A stretch of DNA of 64,000 nucleotides from the NCBI GenBank assembly GCA_031291335.1, contig JARLJF010000056.1, positions 1 to 64,000 of the forward strand, written 5' to 3'. Below are positions 34,260 to 43,895 of the stretch, piece after piece. The position numbers and the translations under genes are program-made. The stretch's first letter is position 1. Each line of letters begins with the position of its first letter. This stretch comes from Pandoraea sp. GTDB taxonomy: Bacteria > Pseudomonadota > Gammaproteobacteria > Burkholderiales > Burkholderiaceae. The notes beneath the pieces are model-generated. The model saw only the letters and a list, made by a program, of their open reading frames with translations, had not been told where the DNA came from and did not search any database.

Positions 34260-35876
34260 TTAATGCGAGAGCGCGGGCATGCCTTCCATGCTGGCGGCGT
34301 CTCGCTCACGTTCCTCGGCGAGGTATGGCGTGCGCCAGCCGGCCTTGACGCCCCAGTGATAGAACGCGAGCGACAGTGCGGCCACGATCACCATGTCCCA
34401 GCCGTAGGGCAGCAGGCCGATACCGCCAAACTCCTTGCTACCGGCATACGAGCAGAGCGCCATGATTGGGAGGTAGCCGATGAGCCACCATGATGCCTTG
34501 AGGTCGTGACGGAAGCCTTTCCACTTGTCCTTGGCTTGATAGTAGAAGTAGACCGGCAGTGCCACGATCACGAGCAGGATGATCTGGCCGGTGAGTGGCC
34601 AGCGGGCCCAGTACAGAATCAGCGATGCGCAGACGAAGGCGAACGGTGCGATCAGCGACAGGGCGGGCAGGCGCAGTGGGCGGTGCAGGTCGGGTGCTGA
34701 GTGGCGCAGTGCCATCACGCTGATCGGGCCGGTCAGGTACGAGATCACGGTGGCGACTGAAATCACGGCGGCCAGCGAGTCCCAGCCGCGGAAGAAGAAC
34801 ATGAAGACAAACGAAATCGCCAGGTTGAACCACATGGCGGGGCGAGGCACGCCGTACAGCGGGTGCACGCGGCCGAAGATCTCGGGCAACGTGCGGTTGC
34901 GTTCCATCGCGTAGATCATGCGGCTCGTGGTGGCCATGTACGTGGTGCCGGTGCCGCTCGGGCTCAGGAACGCATCGAAGTACAGCACGATGGCGAGCCA
35001 GTTCAGGCCGAGTGCGATGGCCAGTTCGGCGAACGGCGAGCTGAAGCTCACCATATGCCAGCCGCCCGACAACTGTTGGGGCGAGAGCGCGCCGATGTAC
35101 GCCACTTGCAGCAGCAGGTAGATGACGGTCGCGAGAAGAATCGAGCCGACCACCGCGAACGGGATACTGCGGCCCGGATCGCGTGCTTCACCCGCGAGGT
35201 TCACCGGACTCTGAAAGCCGTTGAATGCGAACACGATGCCCGACGTCGCGACGGCGGTCAGCACGGCCGACATGCCGTTCGGTGCGAAACCGCCGTGCTC
35301 TGCCAGATTGAAGTTGCCCGGATGGAAGCCTGCGATCATCAGACCTGCAATGGTCAGGGCTGGAATCGCGAACTTGAACAGCGTGATTGCCGTGTTGGCG
35401 CGCGCGAACAGCTTCACGCCCCAGTAGTTCAGCATGAAGTAGACGATCACGAGCAGCGCCGACAGGATGAGGCCGCTGGTGGTGAGCGTGCCGTCCACGA
35501 ACAGGCGGTGTGCCCAGTCATACGGCCACGTGCTCATGTACTGAATCGACGCTTCGGCCTCGATCGGAATCACCGACACGATGGCGATCCAGTTGGCCCA
35601 TGCGGCGATGAAGCCCACCAGGCTGCCGTGCGAATAGCGCGAATACCGTACCATGCCGCCCGACTCCGGGAACATGGCGCCTAGTTCAGCGTAAGTGAGC
35701 GCGATGGCCAGAATGACGACCGCGCCGATAAGCCAGGCGAGAAGGGCGGCGGGCCCGGCGATCTTGGCGGCCTTCCAGGCGCCAAACAACCAGCCGGAGC
35801 CGATGATCGAGCCGAGACCGGTCAACATCAGGGCGAACGGCCCGATGTTGCGCATGAGGGATTGGTTGTTATCCAT
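34260..35876 (-). CDS. APC-superfamily amino-acid permease (aspartate:proton symporter-like)
   Basis: A 538-residue transporter with about twelve to fourteen membrane segments. The first segment carries the APC signature GLGSIIGSGWLFGAW, followed by ALTYAELGAMFPESGG and FNGFQSPVNLAGEARDP. Overall it resembles the B. subtilis YveA/AspP-like aspartate:H+ symporters. The substrate is inferred only. I start at ATG 35876, with GGAGA 9 bp upstream. The adjacent gabD suggests an amino-acid or GABA utilisation context, but the genes are separated by 413 bp and may not be cotranscribed. Confidence 0.85.
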   Translation of the reverse strand: MDNNQSLMRNIGPFALMLTGLGSIIGSGWLFGAWKAAKIAGPAALLAWLIGAVVILAIALTYAELGAMFPESGGMVRYSRYSHGSLVGFIAAWANWIAIVSVIPIEAEASIQYMSTWPYDWAHRLFVDGTLTTSGLILSALLVIVYFMLNYWGVKLFARANTAITLFKFAIPALTIAGLMIAGFHPGNFNLAEHGGFAPNGMSAVLTAVATSGIVFAFNGFQSPVNLAGEARDPGRSIPFAVVGSILLATVIYLLLQVAYIGALSPQQLSGGWHMVSFSSPFAELAIALGLNWLAIVLYFDAFLSPSGTGTTYMATTSRMIYAMERNRTLPEIFGRVHPLYGVPRPAMWFNLAISFVFMFFFRGWDSLAAVISVATVISYLTGPISVMALRHSAPDLHRPLRLPALSLIAPFAFVCASLILYWARWPLTGQIILLVIVALPVYFYYQAKDKWKGFRHDLKASWWLIGYLPIMALCSYAGSKEFGGIGLLPYGWDMVIVAALSLAFYHWGVKAGWRTPYLAEERERDAASMEGMPALSH

Positions 35877-36289
35877 TCGATGTCTTCTCCACGCCCGGGG
35901 GAGCAGGCACCGGCCCCGATGAGGGCGAGGCGATACGCTGCGCGAGGGCGGACAAACTGCCCGCAGGCCGGTCGTCGTCACACGGGGTGTGACGGCGCGG
36001 GGGCGGCGCTGACGGACGCGACTTCTGTTGATCGGGTCCGCGAATGTCGTCCGGTTGCCAATGCCGAGGTGCGCGGGGGAGCGCGCATTACCCGAATTGG
36101 GGTCGGAGTCGCGGTTCGCGAAAAAAGCGCGATTCTACCCGAGGCGACTTGCCTCTGTGGGACTTTGTAACACTTTCCCAATGCCTTCCGGTTCGGAGAC
36201 GTTAAGGCAAAATGCGTGCAAGCCAGTCAGGACGCGGTTCTCGTATTGGGAAAGTGCCTATTACAAAGTATTAAAGGGTCAGATGACCT
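35877..36289. other. Intergenic region carrying a long imperfect inverted repeat
   Basis: About 410 bp between gabD and the permease gene. The main feature is the inverted repeat whose arms lie at 36162-36181 and 36246-36269. I see no gene. Confidence 0.5.
36162..36269. repeat. Imperfect 20/24-bp inverted repeat
   Basis: ACTTTGTAACACTTTCCCAA (36162-36181) is mirrored at 36246-36269 by TTGGGAAAGTG, a 4-base insertion CCTA, then TTACAAAGT. All other positions match. The arms are 64 bp apart, downstream of gabD and upstream of the permease. Confidence 0.75.
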
Positions 36290-37798
36290 TCATATCCCGG
36301 CAAGGCAGAGATACTTCATTTCAAGGTACTCGTCGATGCCGTACTTCGACCCTTCTCGTCCCAGACCGGACTGCTTGACGCCACCGAAGGGCGCCACTTC
36401 GTTCGAGATCGCGCCAGTGTTGACGCCGACCATTCCGGCCTCGATGCCTTCGGCGACGCGCCAGACCCGTCCAACGTCGCGAGCGTAGAAGTAAGACGCG
36501 AGGCCGAAGTCGCTGGCGTTGGCCAGACGAATGCCTTCTGCTTCGTCCTTGAAGCGGAAGACCGGGGCGAGTGGGCCAAACGTTTCCTCGCGGGCGACGA
36601 GCATGTCGGCGCTGGCGTCGGCGACCACCGTTGGCTCGAAGAACCGGCCATGCAGCACCTTGCCGCCCACCGTCACGCGGCCGCCTTTGGCGAGGGCGTC
36701 TTCGACGTGGCGCTCGACCTTCGACACGGCGGCGTCTTCGATCAGCGGGCCGATCGCGACACCTGGCTCGAAGCCGTTGCCCACGCGCAGCTTGCTCACT
36801 GCGGCGGTGAGTTTTTCCACAAAGGTGTCGTAGATGCCGTCCTGCGCGTAAATGCGGTTCGCGCACACGCATGTCTGGCCGGCGTTGCGGAACTTCGAGG
36901 CGATGCAGCCCTCGACGGCGGCGTCCACGTCGGCATCGTCGAACACGAGGAACGGCGCCAGGCCGCCCAGTTCGAGCGCGACCTTCTTGATCGTCGACGC
37001 ACATTGCTCCATGAGCTTGGCGCCAACGGGCGTTGATCCGGTAAAGGACAAATGGCGCACGCGCGGGCTGGAGGTGAGCACGTTGCCCACATCCGACGAG
37101 TTCTTCGACGTCACGACATTGAATACGCCCTTGGGCAACCCGGCGCGGTCCGCGAGTTCGGCGAGCGCGAGTGCCGAAAGCGGGGTAAGCCGAGCTGGCT
37201 TGACGACGATCGTGCAGCCCGCAGCGATCGCCGGGGCGATCTTGCGGGTGATCATCGCGATGGGGAAATTCCAGGGCGTGATCGACGCGCACACGCCGAT
37301 GGGCTGCTTGAGCACCAGCAGGCGCTTGCCGCCTTCGGGCGAACTGAGCACGTCGCCGTCGATGCGCTTGGCTTCTTCTGCGAACCACTCGATGAACGAC
37401 GCTCCGTAGGCCACCTCGCCTTTGGCTTCGGCGAGGGGCTTGCCTTGCTCGGCGGTCATGATCGCGCCGAGGTCGTCCTGGGCCTGCATGATGAGGTCGA
37501 ACCAGTGGCGCATGATGCGGGCGCGCTCTTTGCCGGTCTTGCTGCGCCACTCGGGCAGAGCGGTTTCGGCGGCGACCAGGGCCCGCTCCGTCTCCTTGGC
37601 GCCCAGATCGGCGACATGGGCGATGTCGGCGTCGGTAGCCGGGTCGTTGACGACGAAGGTCGCGTGCGAGTCGGCTGGTGTCCAGACGCCATCTATATAG
37701 GCATCGGACTTGAGTAGTTCGGGATCTTTAAGACGGGCCAGCGCCGGATGCGCTTTGCCTGGCGCGCGGGAATGCGAAGGTTGGCGGGATGATGACAC
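36290..37798 (-). CDS. gabD: NAD(P)-dependent succinate-semialdehyde dehydrogenase
   Basis: A 502-residue aldehyde dehydrogenase of the GabD type. Catalytic residues are in place: Asn177 in TPWNFP, Glu276 in LELGG and nucleophile Cys310 in FRNAGQTCVCANR. The cofactor region is FTGSTPVGAKLM. It oxidises succinate semialdehyde to succinate at the end of GABA breakdown. The usual ELGGNAPF reads ELGGLAPF here, a non-catalytic change. The start is a GTG at 37798 with AGGAGAG 7-8 bp upstream. No gabT is in the window. Confidence 0.92.
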   Translation of the reverse strand: MSSSRQPSHSRAPGKAHPALARLKDPELLKSDAYIDGVWTPADSHATFVVNDPATDADIAHVADLGAKETERALVAAETALPEWRSKTGKERARIMRHWFDLIMQAQDDLGAIMTAEQGKPLAEAKGEVAYGASFIEWFAEEAKRIDGDVLSSPEGGKRLLVLKQPIGVCASITPWNFPIAMITRKIAPAIAAGCTIVVKPARLTPLSALALAELADRAGLPKGVFNVVTSKNSSDVGNVLTSSPRVRHLSFTGSTPVGAKLMEQCASTIKKVALELGGLAPFLVFDDADVDAAVEGCIASKFRNAGQTCVCANRIYAQDGIYDTFVEKLTAAVSKLRVGNGFEPGVAIGPLIEDAAVSKVERHVEDALAKGGRVTVGGKVLHGRFFEPTVVADASADMLVAREETFGPLAPVFRFKDEAEGIRLANASDFGLASYFYARDVGRVWRVAEGIEAGMVGVNTGAISNEVAPFGGVKQSGLGREGSKYGIDEYLEMKYLCLAGI

Positions 37799-37946
37799 GA
37801 TCAGCTCTCCTCTCGATGACCGGGCGGCGCTGTCGGGGGGGACGGCGCGCCGCTCGGGGGACGGAAACGGATACGGCTTGTCGGTGCGTGGGTTGCCAGC
37901 TTACTCCAATGCCATGCGTCGTTCATGACGCGTGAGCTTCGGAGTG

Positions 37947-37990
37947 GGTAATGCGGGGGTAATGCGTAGGTAATGCGTAAGTAATGCGGT
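37947..37990. repeat. Four tandem 11-bp repeats upstream of gabD
   Basis: GGTAATGCGGG, GGTAATGCGTA, GGTAATGCGTA and AGTAATGCGGT follow one another without gaps, about 150 bp upstream of the gabD start (minus strand) and 80 bp after the ubiD stop. The period is about one helical turn, as in arrays of regulator sites. Confidence 0.75.
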
Positions 37991-38067
37991 ATCGAAGTGC
38001 GCTGTGCGCGCGATACCGGCAGCCCGATGGCCGCCGAGGTATCGCAATCCAGCTTGCGTGGCCGGTT

Positions 38068-39618
38068 TTACAGGCCGAGATCCTTATATAGAGCGGCCAT
38101 GCGAGCGTCGACGTCGGCGGTCATTTCGATGGGACGCCCCCACTCGCGCGAAGTTTCGCCCGGCCACTTGTTGGTCGCGTCGATCCCCATCTTGGAGCCC
38201 AGCCCCGCCTTGGGCGACGCGAAGTCGAGATAGTCGATCGGCGTCTGGTCGACGAGTGTGGTGTCGCGGATCGGATCGACACGCGTGGTGATCGCCCAGA
38301 TAACCTCCTTCCAGTCGCGGATATCGACGTCTTCGTCCACCACGACGATGAACTTCGTATACATGAACTGGCGCAGGAAGCTCCACACACCGAACATCAC
38401 GCGCTTTGCATGCCCCGGGTAGGCCTTCTTCATCTGCACAATGGCCATCCGATAACTGCAACCTTCGGGAGGCAGATAGAAATCGGTGATCTCGGGGAAT
38501 TGCTTTTGTAGCAGCGGCACGAAGACTTCGTTAAGCGCCACGCCAAGCACGGCCGGTTCATCGGGCGGTTTGCCCGTGTAAGTCGAGTGATAAACCGCGT
38601 TGCGACGCAGGGTGATGCGCTCGATCGTGAACACCGGGAACCACTCCTGCTCGTTGTAATAGCCGGTGTGATCGCCGTAGGGGCCTTCAAGCCCATGCTC
38701 GTAACCCGCTGTCACGCCGCGCGACGGGGGCGGCGGGGCACCTTCGGGCACCGGCGGCGCTTGATCGGATGGATAAATGAAGCCCTCAAGCACGATCTCG
38801 GCGCGTGCGGGCACGCGCAGCGACTCCAGGCCCGGCGTCACGCACTTGGCCAACTCCGTGCGACTGCCACGCAGCAAACCGGCAAATTGATACTCGGACA
38901 GCGTATCGGGCACGGGCGTCACGGCGCCCAACATGGTCGCCGGATCGGCACCGAGCGCAACAGCGATCGGAAACGGTTTGCCCGGGTTCGCCTGCGCGAA
39001 CTCGCGGAAGTCGAGTGCGCCGCCTCGGTGGGCGAGCCAGCGCATGATGACCTGATTGCGGCTGATGACCTGCTGGCGGTAGATGCCAAGGTTCTGACGT
39101 TTGCGGTGCGGCCCCTTTGTAATGACCAGACCCCAGGTAATCAGGGGAGCGGCGTCGCCGGGCCAGCAAGTCTGAATCGGCAGGCGCGCGAGGTCGACGT
39201 CATCGCCTTCCCAGACGATCTCCTGACACACCGGGCTGCTCACTTCCTTGGGAGCCATGTCCCAAACGGCCTTGGCCATGCCGAGCAACTTGCCCGCATC
39301 CTTCAGCCCGCGAGGCGGTTCGGGTTCCTTGAGTGTCGAGAGAAGGCGGCCAATGTCACGCAGCGAACCCAGGGCGTTCTCGCCACTATCGATGCCCATG
39401 CCGAGCGCCACTCGTTCAGGGGTGCCAAATAAGTTGGCAAGCACCGGCATGTCGTAGCCGGTCGGCCGCTCAAACCACAGTGCGGGACCCGCCGCTTTGA
39501 GGACACGGTCGGCGAGCGCCGTCATCTCCAGCACCGGCGAAACCGGCACGTCTACGCGACGAAGCTGGCCGGATCGCTCCAGTTGCGCGGTGAAGTCACG
39601 AAGATCGAGATATTTCAT
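38068..39618 (-). CDS. ubiD: UbiD-family prenylated-FMN decarboxylase
   Basis: A 516-residue UbiD protein, the prenyl-FMN-dependent enzyme that decarboxylates 3-octaprenyl-4-hydroxybenzoate in ubiquinone synthesis. The start MKYLDLRDF and the length match E. coli UbiD, and motifs such as [24 protein letters not shown] and [13 protein letters not shown] are characteristic. It needs the prenyltransferase UbiX, which is not in the window. The ATG at 39618 is preferred over an upstream in-frame codon. Confidence 0.94.
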   Translation of the reverse strand: MKYLDLRDFTAQLERSGQLRRVDVPVSPVLEMTALADRVLKAAGPALWFERPTGYDMPVLANLFGTPERVALGMGIDSGENALGSLRDIGRLLSTLKEPEPPRGLKDAGKLLGMAKAVWDMAPKEVSSPVCQEIVWEGDDVDLARLPIQTCWPGDAAPLITWGLVITKGPHRKRQNLGIYRQQVISRNQVIMRWLAHRGGALDFREFAQANPGKPFPIAVALGADPATMLGAVTPVPDTLSEYQFAGLLRGSRTELAKCVTPGLESLRVPARAEIVLEGFIYPSDQAPPVPEGAPPPPSRGVTAGYEHGLEGPYGDHTGYYNEQEWFPVFTIERITLRRNAVYHSTYTGKPPDEPAVLGVALNEVFVPLLQKQFPEITDFYLPPEGCSYRMAIVQMKKAYPGHAKRVMFGVWSFLRQFMYTKFIVVVDEDVDIRDWKEVIWAITTRVDPIRDTTLVDQTPIDYLDFASPKAGLGSKMGIDATNKWPGETSREWGRPIEMTADVDARMAALYKDLGL

Positions 39619-39815
39619 GAAACAAACCGTTACCAAAAATTTTTACGAAATTCATACGTCCGGTGAAAACGGTCGTTTGAATTCGAAGAATGTCGGGGTG
39701 GCACCCTTGTAAACGCGGGGTGAGGCAGGGCATTTTACCGGTCAAGGCGCCTGAACGTCACGGCAAAACAGCCGTTGTAAATTACTTTTGGTAATGATTT
39801 CGACTAATAATAGTA
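39619..39815. other. Upstream region of ubiD and of the divergent leader promoter
   Basis: AT-rich for this genome, particularly at 39775-39815, consistent with divergent promoters. No gene is seen. Confidence 0.4.
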
Positions 39816-39843
39816 TTGACGGTTTATATGTGGCTGCTACAAT
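39816..39843 (+). promoter_or_regulatory. Sigma-70-type promoter of the lytic transglycosylase gene
   Basis: TTGACG (39816-39821) and TACAAT (39838-39843) are separated by 16 bp in an AT-rich setting. The predicted start at about 39850 lies about 340 nt before the transglycosylase ATG. Confidence 0.75.
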
Positions 39844-39849
39844 CCGCCC

Positions 39850-40187
39850 GTTGAATCCAGAAAGGCGGCTTCGATGACGGGTAGGCCAACCCGCTCGAGC
39901 TTAGCGACAACTACAACATCGACGTGGATTTTCAGTGGCTGGTTTTCCCACCGAGGTCGGGAAGCCAGTGTTTTAGGAAGCAGCGCGAGCGATAGCTCGT
40001 CAGCGCCGGGGACCTGAACAGGTCGGCGCGCTGCGGCGGTAGCGGCATCGTCAACGACAAACGCGATGCACCGCCTCTTTCCATATGCCGTAAATGAGCA
40101 CTTAACGGGATGCCTGGCGGGCATACCGGCTCGTTTCCTTACGCCCCGGGGCCACCCCGTGGTGACGGCGTAACCGGAGTACGTAGT
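39850..40187 (+). ncRNA. Long structured 5' leader or overlapping small RNA
   Basis: Between the promoter and the transglycosylase start I can fold: CGGGT/ACCCG (39878-39893); CTGG-TTCCC/GGGAA-CCAG (39939-39968); a three-way junction closed by GCAGCGCG/CGCGCTGC (39980-40034) and containing GACCTG-AA-CAGGTC; GCGGT-GCATCG/CGATGC-ACCGC (40036-40074); and TTACGCC/GGCGTAA (40139-40173), directly before the ribosome binding site. It has no reading frame with a start signal I trust. It does not match a riboswitch class I know. Confidence 0.6.
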
Positions 40188-41243
40188 ATGAAGAAGTCTG
40201 GTTTATCACCCTGGCTACTGGCCGCTGTCCGTGCGCTTGGCGCACGCGGTGCGGCAACGGTAGCCGCGGCTCGCCGCGATTGGCGTCGCCTGGCATGGCA
40301 TGGCGGTCGTGTTGGACTGTATACGTCCAGCGCGGTCGGTCTGGTTGCCGTGGTCGGCACGCTGGCGTTGTGGGCCCGACCGACGTGGCGCGCCGATCTG
40401 GCGTCGCACGTGGGTCCGCTGCTCGAGGCAGCCACCGGTTCGGCCAATGCGGCCAGCCAGGGCGCCTATGGCGGCACGGTCGCACAGGGCACTCCGTCCG
40501 ACCCGTCGATGATGGCGCAAGCGGCGCAACACGTGCCGTCGGCCGCTGTTCTCGCCGCTTATATTCCGAACCAGCGTGTGGCCGCCGATGCGCGTGCCAC
40601 CAAGGCGCTGGACACACGCGAGCAAATCGCCGTGGCCGACTATCTGGCACGCCGCTATCGCGTGGCCGGTGACGTCACGGGCAACCTCGTGCGTGCAGCG
40701 TACTCGACGGGCAAGGAAGTCGGCCTCGATCCGCTGCTGCTGCTCGCCGTGATGGCCATCGAATCGGGTTTCAACCCGTATGCCGAAAGCACCGTCGGTG
40801 CGCAGGGCCTCATGCAGGTCATGTCGAAGGTGCATCAGGACAAGCTCGAGTATTTCGGCGGTCCCGAAGCTGCACTTCACCCCCTCGCCAACATCAAGGT
40901 TGGGGCGTTGATCCTGAAGGAATGCATCGCACGCGGCGGCTCGCTCGCCGGTGGTTTGCGTCTGTATGTCGGGTCGACCAGCACCGGTGACGGCGGTTAC
41001 GGCGCCAAGGTGCTTGCCGAGCGCGATCGTCTGCGTGGTGTCACCATGGGACGCAAGATCTCGCCGAATGCGCCGCAAGCGCCGGTGATTGTCAGCTCGG
41101 CCAAGCCGGTGGCGAAGCCGGTCTCGGCGGGCAAGTCGGACGAATCGACCGAATCGGCGCCTGCGCCGGCCGCGTCGACATCGGCAGGTAAGGCAGCCGC
41201 GGTTGCCAAACCGCTCGAAGCGGACGACAGCACCGCTGCCTGA
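40188..41243 (+). CDS. Membrane-anchored lytic transglycosylase (SLT domain)
   Basis: A 351-residue protein: cytoplasmic basic start, one membrane segment at about 45-63, a linker, and an SLT-type lysozyme-fold domain (about 165-285). The catalytic Glu192 lies in MAIESGFNPYAES and is followed by the family motif GAQGLMQVM. It cleaves peptidoglycan with formation of anhydro-muramyl ends. The last 60 residues are Ala/Pro/Ser/Lys-rich. CGGAG lies 8 bp before the ATG. It is expressed from a promoter about 340 nt upstream through a structured leader. Confidence 0.9.
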   Translation: MKKSGLSPWLLAAVRALGARGAATVAAARRDWRRLAWHGGRVGLYTSSAVGLVAVVGTLALWARPTWRADLASHVGPLLEAATGSANAASQGAYGGTVAQGTPSDPSMMAQAAQHVPSAAVLAAYIPNQRVAADARATKALDTREQIAVADYLARRYRVAGDVTGNLVRAAYSTGKEVGLDPLLLLAVMAIESGFNPYAESTVGAQGLMQVMSKVHQDKLEYFGGPEAALHPLANIKVGALILKECIARGGSLAGGLRLYVGSTSTGDGGYGAKVLAERDRLRGVTMGRKISPNAPQAPVIVSSAKPVAKPVSAGKSDESTESAPAPAASTSAGKAAAVAKPLEADDSTAA

Positions 41244-41351
41244 ACGGCTCTCTACCTCGGATGATGCGCTACGGCCGGCGCATCGCCGTCGGGCAAATCA
41301 TTATCGGCAAGCGCGATGCCTATCTATATAGAAGGATGACGCGAAGCCAAC

Positions 41352-41385
41352 AAAAAACCCATCGAAGCGATTCGATGGGTTTTTT
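41352..41385. terminator. Bidirectional intrinsic terminator
   Basis: AAAAAACCCATCGAA (41352-41366) and TTCGATGGGTTTTTT (41371-41385) pair perfectly around GCGA, with T-runs on both strands. It serves the transglycosylase gene and the convergent aminotransferase gene. Confidence 0.95.
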
Positions 41386-41447
41386 GTTTTCCGGGGTGCG
41401 TCACGCCGGAGCAAAGGCATTTCTCAACGAGGCGCTTCTCGGCGCCG

Positions 41448-42653
41448 TCAGCCTGCTGCAAATACCTTTCCGATGCGGTCCATTGCCTCGTGCAATTGCG
41501 CGAGCGACGTGGCATACGACAAGCGGATGTATCGGCGCGGCTCGGCAAAGCCGAAGTCGAGTCCCGGCACCAGTACGACATCTGCCTGCTGAAGCAGCGA
41601 TTGCGTGAGGTGATCGCTGTCGGCAGCGTGCGGATGCGATACGCCGGTGCAATCGGCATAGACATAAAACGCGCCGTCCGGCATCACCGGCACCTGGAAG
41701 CCAAGGCGTTCCAGTGCGGGGACGATATAGTCACGGCGCTCGCGGAACGCTTCCTTGCGGGATTCGTAGATCGCCAGGGTTTCCGGAAGGAAGCAGGCCG
41801 TTGCGGCATGCTGTGCCACCGCAGACGGGCAGATGAACAGATTCTGCGCGAGCTTCTCGAACGTCGGCACCATCGACGGCGGCACAACCAGCCAGCCGAG
41901 GCGCCATCCCGTCATGTTGAAGTACTTCGAGAAGCTGCTCACGACCAGCACGTCGTCGCCGAAGGACAGCGCCGTCGTCGGCTTGCCATCGTAGGAGAGA
42001 CCTTGGTAAATCTCATCGACCAGCGTGAAGCCGCCGCGTGCGCGCACCGCCTTGACGATGCGCGACAGTTCTTCCGTCTCGATAGAGGTGCCGGTCGGAT
42101 TCGACGGCGAGGCGAGCAAGACCCCCTTCGTCGCTGCTCCCCAGTGGGATTCAATGCGCTCGGCCGTGAGCTGGAAGCGCTCAGCTGGGCCCGACGGAAT
42201 CAGTACCGGTTTGCCGTCGAACGTCGAGACGAAATGACGATTGCACGGATAGCACGGATCCGGCATCAGCACTTCGTCGCCCACACCGACAAGCGCCGCA
42301 CAGGCCAGCACGAGTGCTGCGGACGCGCCAGCCGTCACGACAATGCGTGACGGATCGACATCCACACCGTAATAGCTGCGGTAGTAACCGGAGATGGCCT
42401 CGCGCAGGGCAGGGATGCCCATGGCACCCGTATATTGCGTGCGACCATCGCGCATGGCCTTCGCTGCCGCCTCGATCACCGCCTCGGGGGCCGTGAAATC
42501 CGGCTCGCCGATGCCCATGTGGATCACGTGATGTCCCGCCTTTTCACGTAGCGCGGCCTGCTTGGCTAGCTCCATCACGTGGAACGGGGCAATGTCGTCG
42601 ACACGTTGCGCCAGTTTGAATGCGGCGGGGGCGAGGTCGGGCGTGCGATCCAT
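41448..42653 (-). CDS. Class I/II PLP-dependent aminotransferase
   Basis: A 401-residue fold-type I aminotransferase. The PLP lysine is Lys243 in SSFSKYFNMTGWRLGW. The substrate-carboxylate and PLP-ring motifs are SPSNPTG and VDEIYQGLSYDG, and a conserved Arg occurs near the C-terminus (RYIRLSYA). The group includes aspartate, alanine and aromatic transaminases, so specificity is open. It lies 143 bp downstream of nusB on the same strand. Confidence 0.9.
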   Translation of the reverse strand: MDRTPDLAPAAFKLAQRVDDIAPFHVMELAKQAALREKAGHHVIHMGIGEPDFTAPEAVIEAAAKAMRDGRTQYTGAMGIPALREAISGYYRSYYGVDVDPSRIVVTAGASAALVLACAALVGVGDEVLMPDPCYPCNRHFVSTFDGKPVLIPSGPAERFQLTAERIESHWGAATKGVLLASPSNPTGTSIETEELSRIVKAVRARGGFTLVDEIYQGLSYDGKPTTALSFGDDVLVVSSFSKYFNMTGWRLGWLVVPPSMVPTFEKLAQNLFICPSAVAQHAATACFLPETLAIYESRKEAFRERRDYIVPALERLGFQVPVMPDGAFYVYADCTGVSHPHAADSDHLTQSLLQQADVVLVPGLDFGFAEPRRYIRLSYATSLAQLHEAMDRIGKVFAAG

Positions 42654-42796
42654 GATGTCGGGGGGAGACAGGAACGAGTGGGTGAGGGGGCTGGCATTAC
42701 TGGCTGGGCGGGCACTACCGGGCAGGTGACTACCCCGGTCGGCCCATCCAGCGGCAGGAATCTCTAGGCCAGGGGCCTGAGATACCTTGCCAAGCG

Positions 42797-43249
42797 TCAG
42801 GCGCTTTTGCCGCGACCGCCGCTGCGATTTGCGGCGACTTCGTCCGGACGCACTTCTGCCGAGAACTTGTCGAGGACACCGTTCACGTAGCGGAAGCCTT
42901 CGACACCGCCAAACGTCTTGGCGAGTTCGACGGCCTCGTTGATGACCACGCGGTACGGAATGTCCAGGTGGTGAATCAGTTCATAGGCGCCAATGACGAG
43001 CACGCCGTGCTCGACCGGTGACAGTTCGGCAGCCGGGCGGTCCAGGTACGGCTGGAGTTGCTGCGACAAGGCGTCTGCTTCCCGGATGCTGCCGTGCAGC
43101 AGCGAGTCCAGGTGAGCACGGTCAGCCTTGTCGTAGCCGGGGGTGGTGCGCAGGTGCGCGTCGATCTCACCCGCGTGGTCGCGCGAGAGCAGCCATTGAT
43201 ACAAACCTTGCAACGCAAATTCGCGCGCGCGGCGGCGAGCACTCTTCAT
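42797..43249 (-). CDS. nusB: Transcription antitermination factor NusB
   Basis: A 150-residue helical protein with the NusB pattern: [15 protein letters not shown] at the start, then [23 protein letters not shown] and [14 protein letters not shown]. NusB binds boxA RNA with NusE during rRNA transcription. Its ATG overlaps the ribH stop by one base (TAATG), the usual ribH-nusB coupling. About 15 residues at the C-terminus are basic and Gly-rich. Confidence 0.96.
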   Translation of the reverse strand: MKSARRRAREFALQGLYQWLLSRDHAGEIDAHLRTTPGYDKADRAHLDSLLHGSIREADALSQQLQPYLDRPAAELSPVEHGVLVIGAYELIHHLDIPYRVVINEAVELAKTFGGVEGFRYVNGVLDKFSAEVRPDEVAANRSGGRGKSA

Positions 43250-43767
43250 TACCGATCTTCCTCTTCTTCGTCTTCGTCTTCATCCGATCCGTCTTCGTCG
43301 CCACTGAGCATGTCGATGGCTTCGAGCAGATTGGCCATTTCCACCGCCACGCGGGCTGCATCGCGGCCCTTTTCGGCGGCGCGCGCTTCGGCTTGTTCGT
43401 CGTTTTCGGTCGTGAGCACCGCGTTAGCGATGGGAATACCGAAATCGAGACCGATACGCGAAATACCGGCACCGCTTTCGTTCGAGACCAGCTCAAAGTG
43501 ATACGTCTCGCCGCGGATGACCGCGCCGAGCGCGATGAGCGCGTCGAACTGGCCGCTCTCGGCCATCTTTTGCAATGCCAGCGGAATTTCCAGTGCGCCG
43601 GGCACCGTCACGAGCAGCACGTCTTCGCCGTCGACGCCAAGGCGGTCGAGTTCAGCCACAGCGGCAGCGCGCAATGCGGTACAAACGGCGTCGTTGAATC
43701 GTGCTTGCACGATGCCCACGCGCAGGCCTTCACCGTCGAGTTCCGGCTGGTATTGTCCGATGTCCAT
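43249..43767 (-). CDS. ribH: 6,7-dimethyl-8-ribityllumazine synthase
   Basis: A 172-residue lumazine synthase. Family motifs include [30 protein letters not shown] with the catalytic His, and [13 protein letters not shown]. It condenses the pyrimidinedione with dihydroxybutanone phosphate in the penultimate riboflavin step. The last 17 residues are almost entirely Asp and Glu ([17 protein letters not shown]), an extension not needed for the fold. It is coupled to nusB. Confidence 0.95.
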   Translation of the reverse strand: MDIGQYQPELDGEGLRVGIVQARFNDAVCTALRAAAVAELDRLGVDGEDVLLVTVPGALEIPLALQKMAESGQFDALIALGAVIRGETYHFELVSNESGAGISRIGLDFGIPIANAVLTTENDEQAEARAAEKGRDAARVAVEMANLLEAIDMLSGDEDGSDEDEDEEEEDR

Positions 43768-43895
43768 AATGGGCTTCCTCTAAAAAAGTACCGTCCAGGC
43801 GGTGCGACCAACGTTGTGCCGGCACGCCCAAGACAGGCAATGCTCGGCAAGATGATCCCCCGCCGTTTGCCGACAGGGAATCGGTACAAAAAGAC

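Noticed and set aside
39837-40124. Minus-strand 95-codon frame inside the transglycosylase leader
   Set aside because: It starts with no ribosome binding site, has no recognisable domain, and overlaps a promoter and stable RNA hairpins that explain the sequence better.
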